Source: CALMKX01 sp036274895
Lineage (GTDB): Bacteria > Acidobacteriota > Thermoanaerobaculia > Multivoradales > SZUA-115
Assembly: GCA_036274895.1 (NCBI GenBank)
Contig: DASUEU010000075.1
Coordinates: forward strand, 1 to 64,000
DNA: 64,000 nucleotides
Reading direction: 5' to 3'
Part shown: one piece after another, positions 25,600 through 34,515 of the stretch
How positions within the stretch are numbered: the first letter of the stretch is position 1
Layout: every line of letters starts with the position of its first letter
Notes under the pieces: model-generated
The model's database searches: none
What the model was told of the DNA's origin: nothing
Seen by the model: the letters and a program-made list of their open reading frames with translations, nothing else
Program-made: the position numbers and the translations under genes

Positions 25600-27282
25600 A
25601 TGCGGACTCGAGCGGTGTGGCAGGCCGCGCCCCGCCAACCGGCGGAAGGGCTTCTCGGCGCGGCTGGCTTCTCCCCGCGCCTGGCCCGCCTGCTCGCCCA
25701 TCGGGGTCTCGACACGCCGGAGGCTGCCGGCGCGTTCCTGGCTCCCTCCGTGGATCAGCTCCACGACCCCTTTCTCCTCTTCGGGCTCGAGCAGGCTGTC
25801 GGCCGTCTGGTCGCGGCGCGAGAGGCCGGCGAGCGGGTGGCGGTGGTGGGCGACTACGACGTCGACGGCGTAACCGCCACGGCGCTGCTGCTGGTGGTCT
25901 TCGAGGCCTGCGGCATCGACGCACGGCCGGTACTGCCGCACCGCCTCCGCGAGGGCTACGGCTTCCAGCCCTTACACGTCGAACGGGCCCGCGAGCTGGG
26001 CTGCAAGGTGATCGTGACCGTCGACTGTGGCACCTCGGCCGCCGAGGCGATCGCGGCTGCGGGGGAGAGCGGTGTTGACGTCATCGTCACCGACCACCAT
26101 CTGCCGGGGGAGGCACTGCCGGCCGGTGCGGTGATCGTCAACCCCCGCCAGCCGGGATGCGCCTACCCCTTCCCCTACCTCGCCGGCGTCGGCCTCGCCC
26201 TCAAGCTGGCCCAGGGGCTGGCGGCCCGCCTGGACCGTGCCCTGCCCCTCGACCCTCTGCTGCGGGTGGCTTGTCTGGGCACCATTGCCGACCTGGTGCC
26301 GCTGGTGGGGGAGAACCGTGTGATCGCCTCCCGGGGCCTCGCCACCTTTGGTGAGACCCGCTCGGTGGGCCTCAAGGCGCTGATGGACAAGGCCGGGGTG
26401 AAGCCCCCGTTGTCCGCGTCGGACGTCGGGTTCCGGCTGGGGCCGCGGCTGAATGCCGCCGGGCGGCTGGCCAGTCCCGACCAGGCGCTGGAGCTCCTGC
26501 TCGCCCGCGACCGTGAGCAGGCCCAGGGGCTCGCCGACCAGCTGGAGTCGGCGAACCGGAGTCGGCAAGAGGAAGAGGGCCGTGCCGTTCTGGAGGCAGG
26601 AGAGGACGTGCGCGCCCGATCGCCCCGGCCCTCGATCCTGGTGGCCTGGAGTGAGGGTTGGCATCGGGGCGTGGTGGGCATCGCGGCTGGGCGGCTGGCC
26701 CGCGAGCTGTCGCGCCCGACCATCCTGCTCTCGGTCGAAGGGGAGGTCGCCACGGGCTCGGGCCGCAGCCTGCCGGGGCTCGACCTCCACTCCCTGGTAC
26801 GACGTTCGGCGGGGCGTTGCCGTCGCTTCGGCGGCCACCCGCAGGCGATCGGCTTGACCGTCGAGACGGCGGAGCTCGAGGAGTTGCGCCAGGAGCTCGA
26901 GCAAGCGGCTGCCGCCGAGTGGCCCGCCGAGTCGCTGGTGCAGCGCTTCGAGTACGAGATCGAGCTCGCCGCGGGAGAGGTGACGGAGGGCCTGACCCAG
27001 GAAATCGTCCGCCTGGAGCCCTTCGGCATCGGTAATCCCCAACCGCTGCTGCGCCTCTCGGGGCTCCGGCTGCGCGCCAACCCACGCCTGTTCGGGACCT
27101 CCCATCTCTCGGCGGTGGCCGAAGGGCACGACGGTGGCCGGGTCAACCTGCTCGGCTGGCGCTGGCAGGAGAGGGCGGCCGACCTGGACGGAGCCTTCGA
27201 AGTCCTCGGTTACCTCGAGCGGGATTCCCTGCGCGGCGAGCCGGTGATCCGCCTGGCCGATGCCCGTCCGATGGAGGCTTGA
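25600..27282 (+). CDS. recJ: Single-stranded-DNA exonuclease RecJ
   Basis: About 560 residues. A DHH phosphoesterase domain carries GDYDVDGVTATALL (near 85-100), VTVDCGTS and VTDHHLP. It is followed by the DHHA1 domain (SGRSLPGLDLHSLV and GGHPQAIGLTVE) and a C-terminal OB-like part. RecJ degrades single strands 5'-3' in recombination and mismatch repair. ATG 25600 has an AGGAGAG sequence about 13 nt upstream, slightly long. The next gene starts 8 nt after the stop. Confidence 0.93.
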   Translation: MRTRAVWQAAPRQPAEGLLGAAGFSPRLARLLAHRGLDTPEAAGAFLAPSVDQLHDPFLLFGLEQAVGRLVAAREAGERVAVVGDYDVDGVTATALLLVVFEACGIDARPVLPHRLREGYGFQPLHVERARELGCKVIVTVDCGTSAAEAIAAAGESGVDVIVTDHHLPGEALPAGAVIVNPRQPGCAYPFPYLAGVGLALKLAQGLAARLDRALPLDPLLRVACLGTIADLVPLVGENRVIASRGLATFGETRSVGLKALMDKAGVKPPLSASDVGFRLGPRLNAAGRLASPDQALELLLARDREQAQGLADQLESANRSRQEEEGRAVLEAGEDVRARSPRPSILVAWSEGWHRGVVGIAAGRLARELSRPTILLSVEGEVATGSGRSLPGLDLHSLVRRSAGRCRRFGGHPQAIGLTVETAELEELRQELEQAAAAEWPAESLVQRFEYEIELAAGEVTEGLTQEIVRLEPFGIGNPQPLLRLSGLRLRANPRLFGTSHLSAVAEGHDGGRVNLLGWRWQERAADLDGAFEVLGYLERDSLRGEPVIRLADARPMEA

Positions 27283-27290
27283 GGGAAGGC

Positions 27291-29402
27291 ATGGCGAGCT
27301 CCATCACACGCCTCCGGCGCGCCCTCCTGGTGGCGCTGCTGCTCATCGTGGGGGGGCTGGTGGGCCTCTACCTCTTCGGCCGGAGCGCCCGCTCCCCCCG
27401 GCCCCCCGAGGCTGCCGGGAGCGACGCGCCTGGTCAGGACGTCAAGGTGCTCGGCAAGGGCTTCGAGTACAAGCTCGAGGACCAGGGCCGCATCCTGTTC
27501 TCGATTCGGGGCGGCAGCTACCAGGTCAACGCGGACGAGACGGTGGCCATCGACGGCATGGGCGTCGAGGTCTTCTCGGCCGAGGGCGACGTCTACCGGG
27601 TCGAGAGCTCGAAAGCGGTCTACGACCCCAAGACCGAGGAGGCCCAACTGCTCGAAGGGGCAAAGGTCCATGGCCCGAGCGGCATCGAGATCGAGACGCG
27701 CGCGCTCGAGCTGACCCAGAAGGGCAACCTGATCCAGAGCGACGATCCGGTGACCTTCCGCTATGGCCAGCAGCTCGAAGGCGACGCGGATCGGCTGCGT
27801 CTCAACCTGTCTGAACGGCTCTACCTGCTCGCTGGCGGCGTGCGGATCAAGAGCCTCTCCGACGCTCCGGCACCCTTCGGGCTGGTGGCCCGCCGTCTGC
27901 TGGTCGATCGGTTACGCCACCACCTGCGCGCCGAAAAGGACGTCGACATCCGCTTCGACGGCCACCGGGTGCGCGCCCGGCAGGTGAGCGTCTGGATGTC
28001 CGAGGATGAGAAGACGCCCATCCTCCTGCGGGCGAAGAAGGAGGTGCGGGGACGGATCGCTTCCGCGGCGGGGGGGACGGAGGTGGGGCCGGTGCGCTTT
28101 GAGGGCCGGCAGTTGGCTGCCTACTTCGAGCCCGCCACCGACCGGCTCTCGCGCATCGATCTGCTGGGTCGGAACGAGGAGCCGGCGGTGGTGATCTCCC
28201 AGCCCAAGGGGGAGCTGCCGCGCCGGCTGGTGGCCGGGCAGCTCGCCGGCTTGTTCGTCGGCGGCAACCTGGTCAAGGCCGAAGCGATCGGTGGGGTGCG
28301 GCTCGCCGAGCTTCCCGAGGCACCCCCGGAGGAGGACTGGAATCGCTCGGAGGCCGGGCCCGAACCGCTGGACGGTCCGGAGTCGGAGGCAGAAGCCGAG
28401 GAAGAGGACCTCCAGCCGATCTCCCCGGAGACGCTCGTCGTAGACCTCTCGGAGCGTCCGTTCGACGAGCTGGAGAAGCGGGCCACGCGCCTGGCCACGG
28501 CGCCGCGGGCCGAGGCGATCCTCTCGCCCGACGGCCAGCTCGTCGAGGTGACCCTGATGGGCAAGGTGCTGGTCAAGGACGAGCGGTTCTCGGCCCGGGG
28601 GACTCAGGCCCGCTTCGACTACGCCAATGGCCTGGGCGAGTTCGTCGGCCAGCCCGCCACGGTGGTGAGCCCACGGGGGGAAATGGCGGCTCCCCGTTTC
28701 CTCTACACCGAACGGACCACGCTCCTTTATGCCTCCGGGGGCACGCGCACCCGCCTCGAGCAGCAGCCCGGGCGGGCCCTGCTCGACGCCGGCCCCCTGG
28801 GCCGCGGTGAGGGGCCGGTGTGGGTCGAGGCGCAGGAGGCGTTCCTGCGCGACTCGGACCGGACCTTCCTCTTCCGGGGCAAGGTCAGGGCCTGGCGGGG
28901 GGAGAACCTCTTGCTTTCAGACGAGCTGCAAGGCGACGAAGCCGGCGGCCAGCTGGTGGCCAGGGGCAACGTGCGCACCGTGTGGCGGCCCGGGGGCGAG
29001 GCGAGCGCCACCAACGTGCCGGCGGAGACCACCGCCGACGAGATGATCTACCAGCGTCCGAACGCCCTGCTGCGCTACCGGGGCAAGGTACGCTCCCGCC
29101 AGGGCGAGCGCGACCTGGCTTGCGACCAGATGACGGTCGAGCTCGACGAGCGGCAGCGGGCCAAGCGTGTCTTGCTCGACGGCAAGGTCGAGATCCAGGA
29201 CCGGCTCACGGGACGGACCCTGACCGGCGACCACGCGCGATACGATGTCGCCGGAAGAACCGTCGAGGTGGAAGGAGAGCGCGTGGTGGTGAGGGAGAAG
29301 GGGGGCGGCGAAGTGACCGGCCGCCGAGTGGTCTATGAGCTGGCCACGGGTCGGGTCAACGTCGAGTCGACTCCCTCCCCTCCGGCTCCACCTTCGTCAT
29401 GA
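27291..29402 (+). CDS. Fused LptC-LptA (OstA) LPS transport protein
   Basis: About 703 residues, several times the size of LptC (about 190) or LptA (about 185). An N-terminal inner-membrane helix (about 9-29) leads into an LptC-like beta-jellyroll (about 45-200). An acidic linker (about 345-375, Glu-rich) is followed by repeated OstA/LptA-type strand units up to about 690 (for example TADEMIYQRPNALLRYRGKV and GDHARYDVAGRTVEVEG). It directly precedes lptB (ATGA overlap). It probably forms a continuous periplasmic bridge for LPS from the inner membrane. ATG 27291 is preceded by GAGGGAAGG. Confidence 0.8.
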   Translation: MASSITRLRRALLVALLLIVGGLVGLYLFGRSARSPRPPEAAGSDAPGQDVKVLGKGFEYKLEDQGRILFSIRGGSYQVNADETVAIDGMGVEVFSAEGDVYRVESSKAVYDPKTEEAQLLEGAKVHGPSGIEIETRALELTQKGNLIQSDDPVTFRYGQQLEGDADRLRLNLSERLYLLAGGVRIKSLSDAPAPFGLVARRLLVDRLRHHLRAEKDVDIRFDGHRVRARQVSVWMSEDEKTPILLRAKKEVRGRIASAAGGTEVGPVRFEGRQLAAYFEPATDRLSRIDLLGRNEEPAVVISQPKGELPRRLVAGQLAGLFVGGNLVKAEAIGGVRLAELPEAPPEEDWNRSEAGPEPLDGPESEAEAEEEDLQPISPETLVVDLSERPFDELEKRATRLATAPRAEAILSPDGQLVEVTLMGKVLVKDERFSARGTQARFDYANGLGEFVGQPATVVSPRGEMAAPRFLYTERTTLLYASGGTRTRLEQQPGRALLDAGPLGRGEGPVWVEAQEAFLRDSDRTFLFRGKVRAWRGENLLLSDELQGDEAGGQLVARGNVRTVWRPGGEASATNVPAETTADEMIYQRPNALLRYRGKVRSRQGERDLACDQMTVELDERQRAKRVLLDGKVEIQDRLTGRTLTGDHARYDVAGRTVEVEGERVVVREKGGGEVTGRRVVYELATGRVNVESTPSPPAPPSS

Positions 29403-30130
29403 GCGAGCCGAAGCTGCTGGCCACGCGCGATCTGCGCAAGGTCTACCGCGGTCGAGCGGTGGTCTCCGGTGTGTCGATCGAGGTCCATCCCGGGGAAGTG
29501 GTCGGCCTCCTGGGCCCCAACGGCGCCGGCAAGACCACCACCTTCTACATGGTGGTCGGGCTGACTCCTCCCGACAGCGGCAAGGTGCTGCTCGGCGACG
29601 ACGACATCACCGATCTGCCGATGTACCAGCGGGCGCAGCGGGGCATCAGCTATCTGCCCCAGGAGCCGTCGGTGTTTCGCAAGCTGACCGCCGAGGGGAA
29701 CCTCCGGGCCATCTTCGAGACCCTCGACCTGCCCCATGCCGAGCAGGAGCGCCGCGTCGACCAACTGATCGAGGAGCTCGGCCTCGCACGGGTGCGCAAG
29801 AGCCCCGGCTACGCCCTCTCGGGGGGCGAGCGGCGGCGGGTCGAGATCGCCCGTGCCCTCGCCATCGACCCCTGGTACATTCTCCTCGACGAGCCCTTCG
29901 CAGGCATCGACCCGATCGCCGTGCTGGACATCCAAGGTATCATCCAGCACCTGCGTAAAATGGGCATCGGGATCTTGATCACCGACCATAACGTACGGGA
30001 AACATTGAAAATAACGGATCGGGCTTATATCATCAACAACGGTGAGATCCTCCGCACCGGCAGGCCCGCCGAGCTTTCCGCCGACCCCCAAGTAAGAAAG
30101 ATCTACCTCGGAGAGGACTTTCGGTTGTAA
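29399..30130 (+). CDS. lptB: LPS export ABC ATPase LptB
   Basis: About 243 residues. Walker A GPNGAGKTTT, the LptB-type Q-loop YLPQEPSVF, signature LSGGERRR and Walker B YILLDEPFAGIDP fit LptB closely. It powers LPS extraction with LptF and LptG, which are fused in one gene at 41740-44124. The last 40 codons are visibly less GC-rich than the rest and contain a near-consensus promoter facing rpoN. ATG 29399 overlaps the upstream stop; its stop overlaps rpoN (TAATG). Confidence 0.95.
   Translation: MSEPKLLATRDLRKVYRGRAVVSGVSIEVHPGEVVGLLGPNGAGKTTTFYMVVGLTPPDSGKVLLGDDDITDLPMYQRAQRGISYLPQEPSVFRKLTAEGNLRAIFETLDLPHAEQERRVDQLIEELGLARVRKSPGYALSGGERRRVEIARALAIDPWYILLDEPFAGIDPIAVLDIQGIIQHLRKMGIGILITDHNVRETLKITDRAYIINNGEILRTGRPAELSADPQVRKIYLGEDFRL
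30005..30033 (+). promoter_or_regulatory. Internal promoter in lptB, driving rpoN
   Basis: TTGAAA (30005-30010), an exact 17-bp spacer and TATCAT (30028-30033) match sigma-70 consensus at 5/6 plus 5/6 positions. It lies in an AT-richer patch at the 3' end of lptB and gives a predicted rpoN leader of about 90 nt. Confidence 0.6.
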
Positions 30131-31584
30131 TGGCCCTCGAGCAGAAGCTTTCCCTCAAGCTCACGCAAAAGCTGGTGATGACGCCGTCACTCCAGCAGGC
30201 GATCAAATTGCTCCAGATGACACGGATGGAGCTCGAGGGAGTCCTGACCCAGGAGTTGGTCGAGAATCCAGTGCTCGAGGAGAGCTCCGAGATCGTCGAG
30301 ACCCCGACCACTCAGGACCAGCCCGAGCCCGTCGAGACCGAGCCCAAACAGAAGGAAGATCCCCTCGATTCGATCGATTTCGAGGCCTACTTCGGCGACT
30401 ACATGGAGGGCTCGGGCTACGCCTCGATCCGCGAGGAGCGCGAAGAGGCACCGCTCGAGAATACCGTCGCCCGGGAGGCCGACCTCTACGACCACCTGCT
30501 CTGGCAACTGCACATGAGCGGCGCCAGCCCGGAAGCGCGATTGATCGCCGAGCTGGTGATCGGCAACCTGGACCCCGAAGGGTTCCTGGTGGCGAGCTTC
30601 GAGGAGTTGGTCGAGCTGGCCCGGTGCGACCTGGCGGAGAACGACCCCGAGGAGCTGGTGGCGCTGGTCGAGGCCGGCCTGGCCCTGGTGCGCAGCTACG
30701 ATCCGCCGGGCATCGCCTATCCCACCCTGCGCGAGAGCCTGCTCGCTCAGCTCGCAGCGGCAGGTCATGGACCGGAGTCCCTGGCCTGGAAGCTGATCGA
30801 GGAGCACTGGGACGCCTTCCTCCGCCGGCAGTACAAGGAGCTGGCCAAGACCCTGGGGGTCGAGCTCAAGGACCTCGAGCCCGCGGTGGACCTGATCCGC
30901 TCGCTCGAGACCCGGCCCGGCCGCAAGTTCTCGGCTTCCGACACCCATTACATCGAGCCCGACGTCGTGGTCAAGAAGATCGGCGACGATTACGTCATCC
31001 AGCTCAATGACGACGGGCTGCCGAAGCTGCGGGTGTCACGCGCCTACCGGCGGATGCTGCAACAGATGCGCACCGATCGTGACCAGGGAGATGCCCAGCA
31101 ATACATCAAAGACAAAATGCGTTCGGCGGTGTGGTTGATCAAGAGTCTCGACCAGCGCCAGCGCACGATCTACAAGGTCGCCAACTCGATCGTCCAGCAG
31201 CAGCGCCACTTCCTCGATCACGGCATCGAACATCTGCGGCCGATGGTTTTGCGGGACGTGGCCGAGGACATCGGCATGCACGAGTCCACGGTGTCTCGTG
31301 TCGTCTCGAACAAGTACATTCATACCCCTCGCGGCCTGTTTCCCATGAAGTTCTTCTTCCACAGCGGAATCGATCGCGAGTACGGTGAGAACATCTCGTC
31401 GTTGACGGTGAAACGTAAGCTGACTCAGCTGGTCGAGAACGAAGATCCGCGCAACCCGCTGTCGGATAGCGAGCTGATGCGGATCCTGCGCAGAGAGGGA
31501 ATCCAGATCGCCCGTCGCACCGTGGCCAAGTATCGCGACGAGCTCGGAGTCCCCTCCTCGAACGATCGCAAGCAGATCTTCTGA
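30130..31584 (+). CDS. rpoN: RNA polymerase sigma-54 factor
   Basis: About 484 residues, normal length. Region I at the N-terminus is Gln/Leu-rich (LTQKLVMTPSLQQAIKLLQM). An acidic region II (about 55-95) is followed by the core-binding domain and a helix-turn-helix (DIGMHESTVSRVVSNKYIHT). The RpoN box ARRTVAKYRDELG is near the C-terminus. Sigma-54 needs an enhancer-binding ATPase; none is encoded here. The lptB-rpoN-hpf-ptsN order matches the classic proteobacterial arrangement. Confidence 0.96.
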   Translation: MALEQKLSLKLTQKLVMTPSLQQAIKLLQMTRMELEGVLTQELVENPVLEESSEIVETPTTQDQPEPVETEPKQKEDPLDSIDFEAYFGDYMEGSGYASIREEREEAPLENTVAREADLYDHLLWQLHMSGASPEARLIAELVIGNLDPEGFLVASFEELVELARCDLAENDPEELVALVEAGLALVRSYDPPGIAYPTLRESLLAQLAAAGHGPESLAWKLIEEHWDAFLRRQYKELAKTLGVELKDLEPAVDLIRSLETRPGRKFSASDTHYIEPDVVVKKIGDDYVIQLNDDGLPKLRVSRAYRRMLQQMRTDRDQGDAQQYIKDKMRSAVWLIKSLDQRQRTIYKVANSIVQQQRHFLDHGIEHLRPMVLRDVAEDIGMHESTVSRVVSNKYIHTPRGLFPMKFFFHSGIDREYGENISSLTVKRKLTQLVENEDPRNPLSDSELMRILRREGIQIARRTVAKYRDELGVPSSNDRKQIF

Positions 31585-31594
31585 AGGGGTCATC

Positions 31595-32149
31595 ATGAAC
31601 ATCGATTACGTGGGTCGTCACTACCAGCCAGATGACAAGATCAGGGGTTACACCGAGGACAAGCTGCAGAAGGTGCTCAAGTTCCTCGACGAGCCGATCG
31701 AGGTGCGGATCACCTTCGGCTCCGAGAAGCACCGTCATATCGCCGAGCTGCACGTCGCCCACCGCCACGGGGTGCTGCAGGCGGCCGAGCAGCACGACCA
31801 CATGACGGATGCGGTGAATCTCGCCGTCGACAAGCTGGAGAAGCAGGCCCGCCGTTCGAAGAACAAGGCGATCGACAAGCGCCGGCGTGCCAACCGGGCC
31901 CTCGAGGAGGAGTTGCACTGGCCGGTCAACGTGATCGAGGGTGGCAGCCTGGGTGTCGGCGTGGAGCCGCGGGTGATCAAGTCGAGCCGGCTCGACATCA
32001 AGCCCATGACCGTCGAGGAGGCCGCCCTCGCCCTGGGTGACTCGAAGAACGAGTTCATCGTTTTCCTGGAGTCGGGGAGCCACCGGGTCCACGTGCTCTA
32101 CCGGCGCCGTGACCACAACTTCGGCCTGATCAGCCCCGAGGTGGGTTGA
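31595..32149 (+). CDS. hpf: Ribosome hibernation promoting factor, long form
   Basis: About 184 residues. The N-terminal domain (about 1-105, NIDYVGRHYQPDDKIRGYTEDKL) binds the ribosomal decoding centre. The C-terminal domain (about 125-182, VIKSSRLDIKPMTVEEAAL...HNFGLI) is the dimerisation tail of the long HPF that pairs 70S ribosomes into 100S. A good ribosome site (GAAGGGG) precedes ATG 31595. It lies 10 nt after rpoN. Confidence 0.93.
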   Translation: MNIDYVGRHYQPDDKIRGYTEDKLQKVLKFLDEPIEVRITFGSEKHRHIAELHVAHRHGVLQAAEQHDHMTDAVNLAVDKLEKQARRSKNKAIDKRRRANRALEEELHWPVNVIEGGSLGVGVEPRVIKSSRLDIKPMTVEEAALALGDSKNEFIVFLESGSHRVHVLYRRRDHNFGLISPEVG

Positions 32150-32176
32150 CGGGGGCTGTCCGGGCTCGAGACGACG

Positions 32177-32635
32177 ATGGTCAGCCTGGCAACCCTGGTT
32201 CGGCCTCAGCTGGTCTTCCGGGAGCTCGCGCCGGCCAGCTGGGAAGCGGCCCTCGGGGAGCTGGCCGGCGGCGTCGCCGCCGCGGGCTGGGTGGCCGACG
32301 GCGCCGACCTCCATCGCCGTCTCCTTGCTCGTGAGCGGCAAGGGCCAACGACGGTCGGCGGGGGAGTGGCCCTGCCACATTGCAAGGTGGAGAACCTCGC
32401 CCGCCCGCTAGTGGCGGTAGGGCTGTTGTCCCCACCCGGAATCTCGGCCGGGGCGCCGGATGGCGAGCCGGTGCGGGCCCTCTTCCTGGTCATCTCCCCG
32501 GAGCAGGCGCCGGCGGTCCACCTGCAGGTGCTGGCGGCCATCTCGCGCTGGCTCAAGGCTCCGGGTCGCATCGCCCAGCTGCTGGCCGCGAGCTCAGCTG
32601 CTGAGGTCATGCGGGTGATGGAGGAGGGACCATGA
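32177..32635 (+). CDS. ptsN: PTS EIIA-Ntr-like protein
   Basis: About 152 residues, EIIA-fructose/nitrogen fold. The phosphorylatable His is present in the motif GGGVALPHCK near residue 65. In the PTS-Ntr pathway this protein receives phosphate from HPr (or NPr) and regulates rather than transports. Its 3' end overlaps hprK by 4 nt, so expression should be coupled to the HPr kinase. Confidence 0.88.
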   Translation: MVSLATLVRPQLVFRELAPASWEAALGELAGGVAAAGWVADGADLHRRLLARERQGPTTVGGGVALPHCKVENLARPLVAVGLLSPPGISAGAPDGEPVRALFLVISPEQAPAVHLQVLAAISRWLKAPGRIAQLLAASSAAEVMRVMEEGP

Positions 32636-33591
32636 CCCCCCCTGCCGTGCGCGTCGGTGAGCTGTTGGGCGACGAGCTCGCCAATCTGCGGATCTCGGTG
32701 CTGACCGGTGGCGCTCACCTCGACAAGGTGGTCACCAACCCCCGAGTGCAGAAGCCCGGCCTCGCCTTCGCCGGCTACTACGAGTACATCAAGCCCGGCC
32801 GGGTGCAGATCGTCGGCGAGAGCGAGACCGCCTACCTCGGCACCCTGCCGCTCGCCCAGCGTCTCGAGCGCTTCGCGCGCATCACCGAGATGCCGGTGCC
32901 GGTGTTCGTGATCACCAAGGGACTGCGGCCCGTTGCGGGTTTTCTCGAAGCCTGCGATGGGCACCAGATCCCGGTGCTGTCCTCAACCGAGCTCTCCTCG
33001 GTAGTGATCAAGGAGATCAGCTTCTTCCTCGAGGACCACCTGGTGCCCCGCTCCGGGGTCCATGGCACCTTGCTCGACATCTACGGTCTGGGCGTGCTCC
33101 TGATCGGCACCAGCGGCATCGGCAAGAGCGAGTGCGCCCTCGACCTCCTCGCGCGGGGTCACAGCCTGGTGGCCGACGATCGCGTGACGGTGCGCCGCTA
33201 TCCCTCCGGTGACCTGATCGGTTACTCGGAGGGGCCACTGCGCCACCACATGGAGCTGCGGGGCCTCGGCATCATCAACGTGCAGGACCTCTTCGGCCTG
33301 GCCGCCGTGCGCGAGCGCCGGCCGATCGATCTGGTGGTGGAGCTCGAGCAGTGGGAGCCTGGCAAAGAGTACGACCGCCTGGGTCTCGACGAGAGCGTCT
33401 ACACCATCCTCGACACTCCCTGTCCCTACATCAAGATGCCGATCACCGTCGGCCGCAACGTGGCGATGCTGGTCGAGATCGCCGCCCGCAACCACGTGCT
33501 CAAGCTCCAGGGCCACCACTCGGCGCGCGAGTTTGCCACCAAGCTCGAGGCCGAGCTCGAACGCAACCGGCGCTTCCCACGCAACAGCTGA
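32632..33591 (+). CDS. hprK: HPr kinase/phosphorylase
   Basis: About 319 residues. The N-terminal domain (about 1-130) is followed by a P-loop kinase domain with GTSGIGKSE near 160 and the family signature MELRGLGIINVQDLFG near 205. HprK phosphorylates HPr on Ser46 and removes the phosphate again according to metabolic state. Its targets HPr and EI are encoded 1.4 kb downstream. It overlaps ptsN by 4 nt and rapZ by 1 nt. Confidence 0.95.
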   Translation: MTPPAVRVGELLGDELANLRISVLTGGAHLDKVVTNPRVQKPGLAFAGYYEYIKPGRVQIVGESETAYLGTLPLAQRLERFARITEMPVPVFVITKGLRPVAGFLEACDGHQIPVLSSTELSSVVIKEISFFLEDHLVPRSGVHGTLLDIYGLGVLLIGTSGIGKSECALDLLARGHSLVADDRVTVRRYPSGDLIGYSEGPLRHHMELRGLGIINVQDLFGLAAVRERRPIDLVVELEQWEPGKEYDRLGLDESVYTILDTPCPYIKMPITVGRNVAMLVEIAARNHVLKLQGHHSAREFATKLEAELERNRRFPRNS

Positions 33592-34463
33592 TGGAAGCCC
33601 AGCGCTGCCGTCTGGTGATCGTCACCGGTCTCTCGGGATCCGGCAAGAGCTGCGCTGCCAACTGCTTCGAGGACCTCGGCTACCACGTCGTCGAGAACCT
33701 CCCGGTCCCCCTGCTCGAGCCCTTCCTGGCCGATCCGGCCGGGTTGGTCGAAGGCAAGGACAAGATCGCCGTGGTGACCGACGTCCGGGCCTCCGGCTTC
33801 GCCGAGCGCTTTCCCGCGCTCATCGACCGGATCGACCGCAGCCGGGTAGAGGTGACCCTGCTGTTTCTGGAAGCGAGCGACGAAGCCCTGATTCGCCGCT
33901 TCTCCGAGACCCGCCGACCGCACCCTCTCGCCCAGGGCGGCGATCTGATCGACAGCATCCGCCGTGAACGCCAGCTCCTGGCCGAGCTGCGGGGTCGGGC
34001 GGACCTGGTGCTCGACACCAGCGAGTGGTCGATCCACGAGACCCGGCGCCGGATCCTCGCCGAGTTCGCGACCGAGCCGGGGGATGAGCCCGCCCTCGCC
34101 GTGTCGCTGACCAGCTTCGGCTTCAAGCACGGCATCCCCTATGGCAGCGATCTGGTCTTCGACGTGCGCTTCCTGCCGAACCCTTACTTCGTGCCCGGGC
34201 TGCGCGAACAGACCGGACAGGATGCGCAGGTGCGCTCCTACCTCGAAGTCCTCCCGGAATACGCCGAGCTGCTCTCCCGGTTGACCGATCTGCTGCTGTA
34301 CTTGCTGCCCCTGTACCGGCGCGAGAACCGCAGCTATCTGACGGTGGCCGTCGGCTGTACCGGGGGGCGGCACCGCTCGGTGGCGGTCGCCGAGGCCCTC
34401 GGCAAAGGCCTGGCCGCGGGGGGATGGCCGGTGCGCCTCGCCCACCGCGATCTCGCCCGCTGA
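33591..34463 (+). CDS. rapZ: RNase adapter RapZ (YvcJ family)
   Basis: About 290 residues. The N-terminal P-loop GLSGSGKS and the C-terminal signature VGCTGGRHRSVAVAEAL are intact. In enterobacteria RapZ guides RNase E to GlmZ and senses glucosamine-6-phosphate; in other phyla the role is less certain. ATG 33591 overlaps the hprK stop (TGATG), which makes translational coupling likely. The ptsN-hprK-rapZ-EIIA-HPr order recurs in deep-branching Gram-negatives. Confidence 0.92.
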   Translation: MEAQRCRLVIVTGLSGSGKSCAANCFEDLGYHVVENLPVPLLEPFLADPAGLVEGKDKIAVVTDVRASGFAERFPALIDRIDRSRVEVTLLFLEASDEALIRRFSETRRPHPLAQGGDLIDSIRRERQLLAELRGRADLVLDTSEWSIHETRRRILAEFATEPGDEPALAVSLTSFGFKHGIPYGSDLVFDVRFLPNPYFVPGLREQTGQDAQVRSYLEVLPEYAELLSRLTDLLLYLLPLYRRENRSYLTVAVGCTGGRHRSVAVAEALGKGLAAGGWPVRLAHRDLAR

Positions 34464-34502
34464 GGAGCCGCTCGCAGCGCGGGGGATGACCCGCGATCCA
34501 GG

Positions 34503-34508
34503 TATGAT
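34503..34508 (+). promoter_or_regulatory. -10 box before the EIIA-Man-like gene
   Basis: TATGAT lies 7 nt before ATG 34516 in the 52-bp gap after rapZ. No good -35 is visible. There is no Shine-Dalgarno sequence, so initiation on a leaderless mRNA is plausible. Confidence 0.45.
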
Positions 34509-34515
34509 TCAACCA

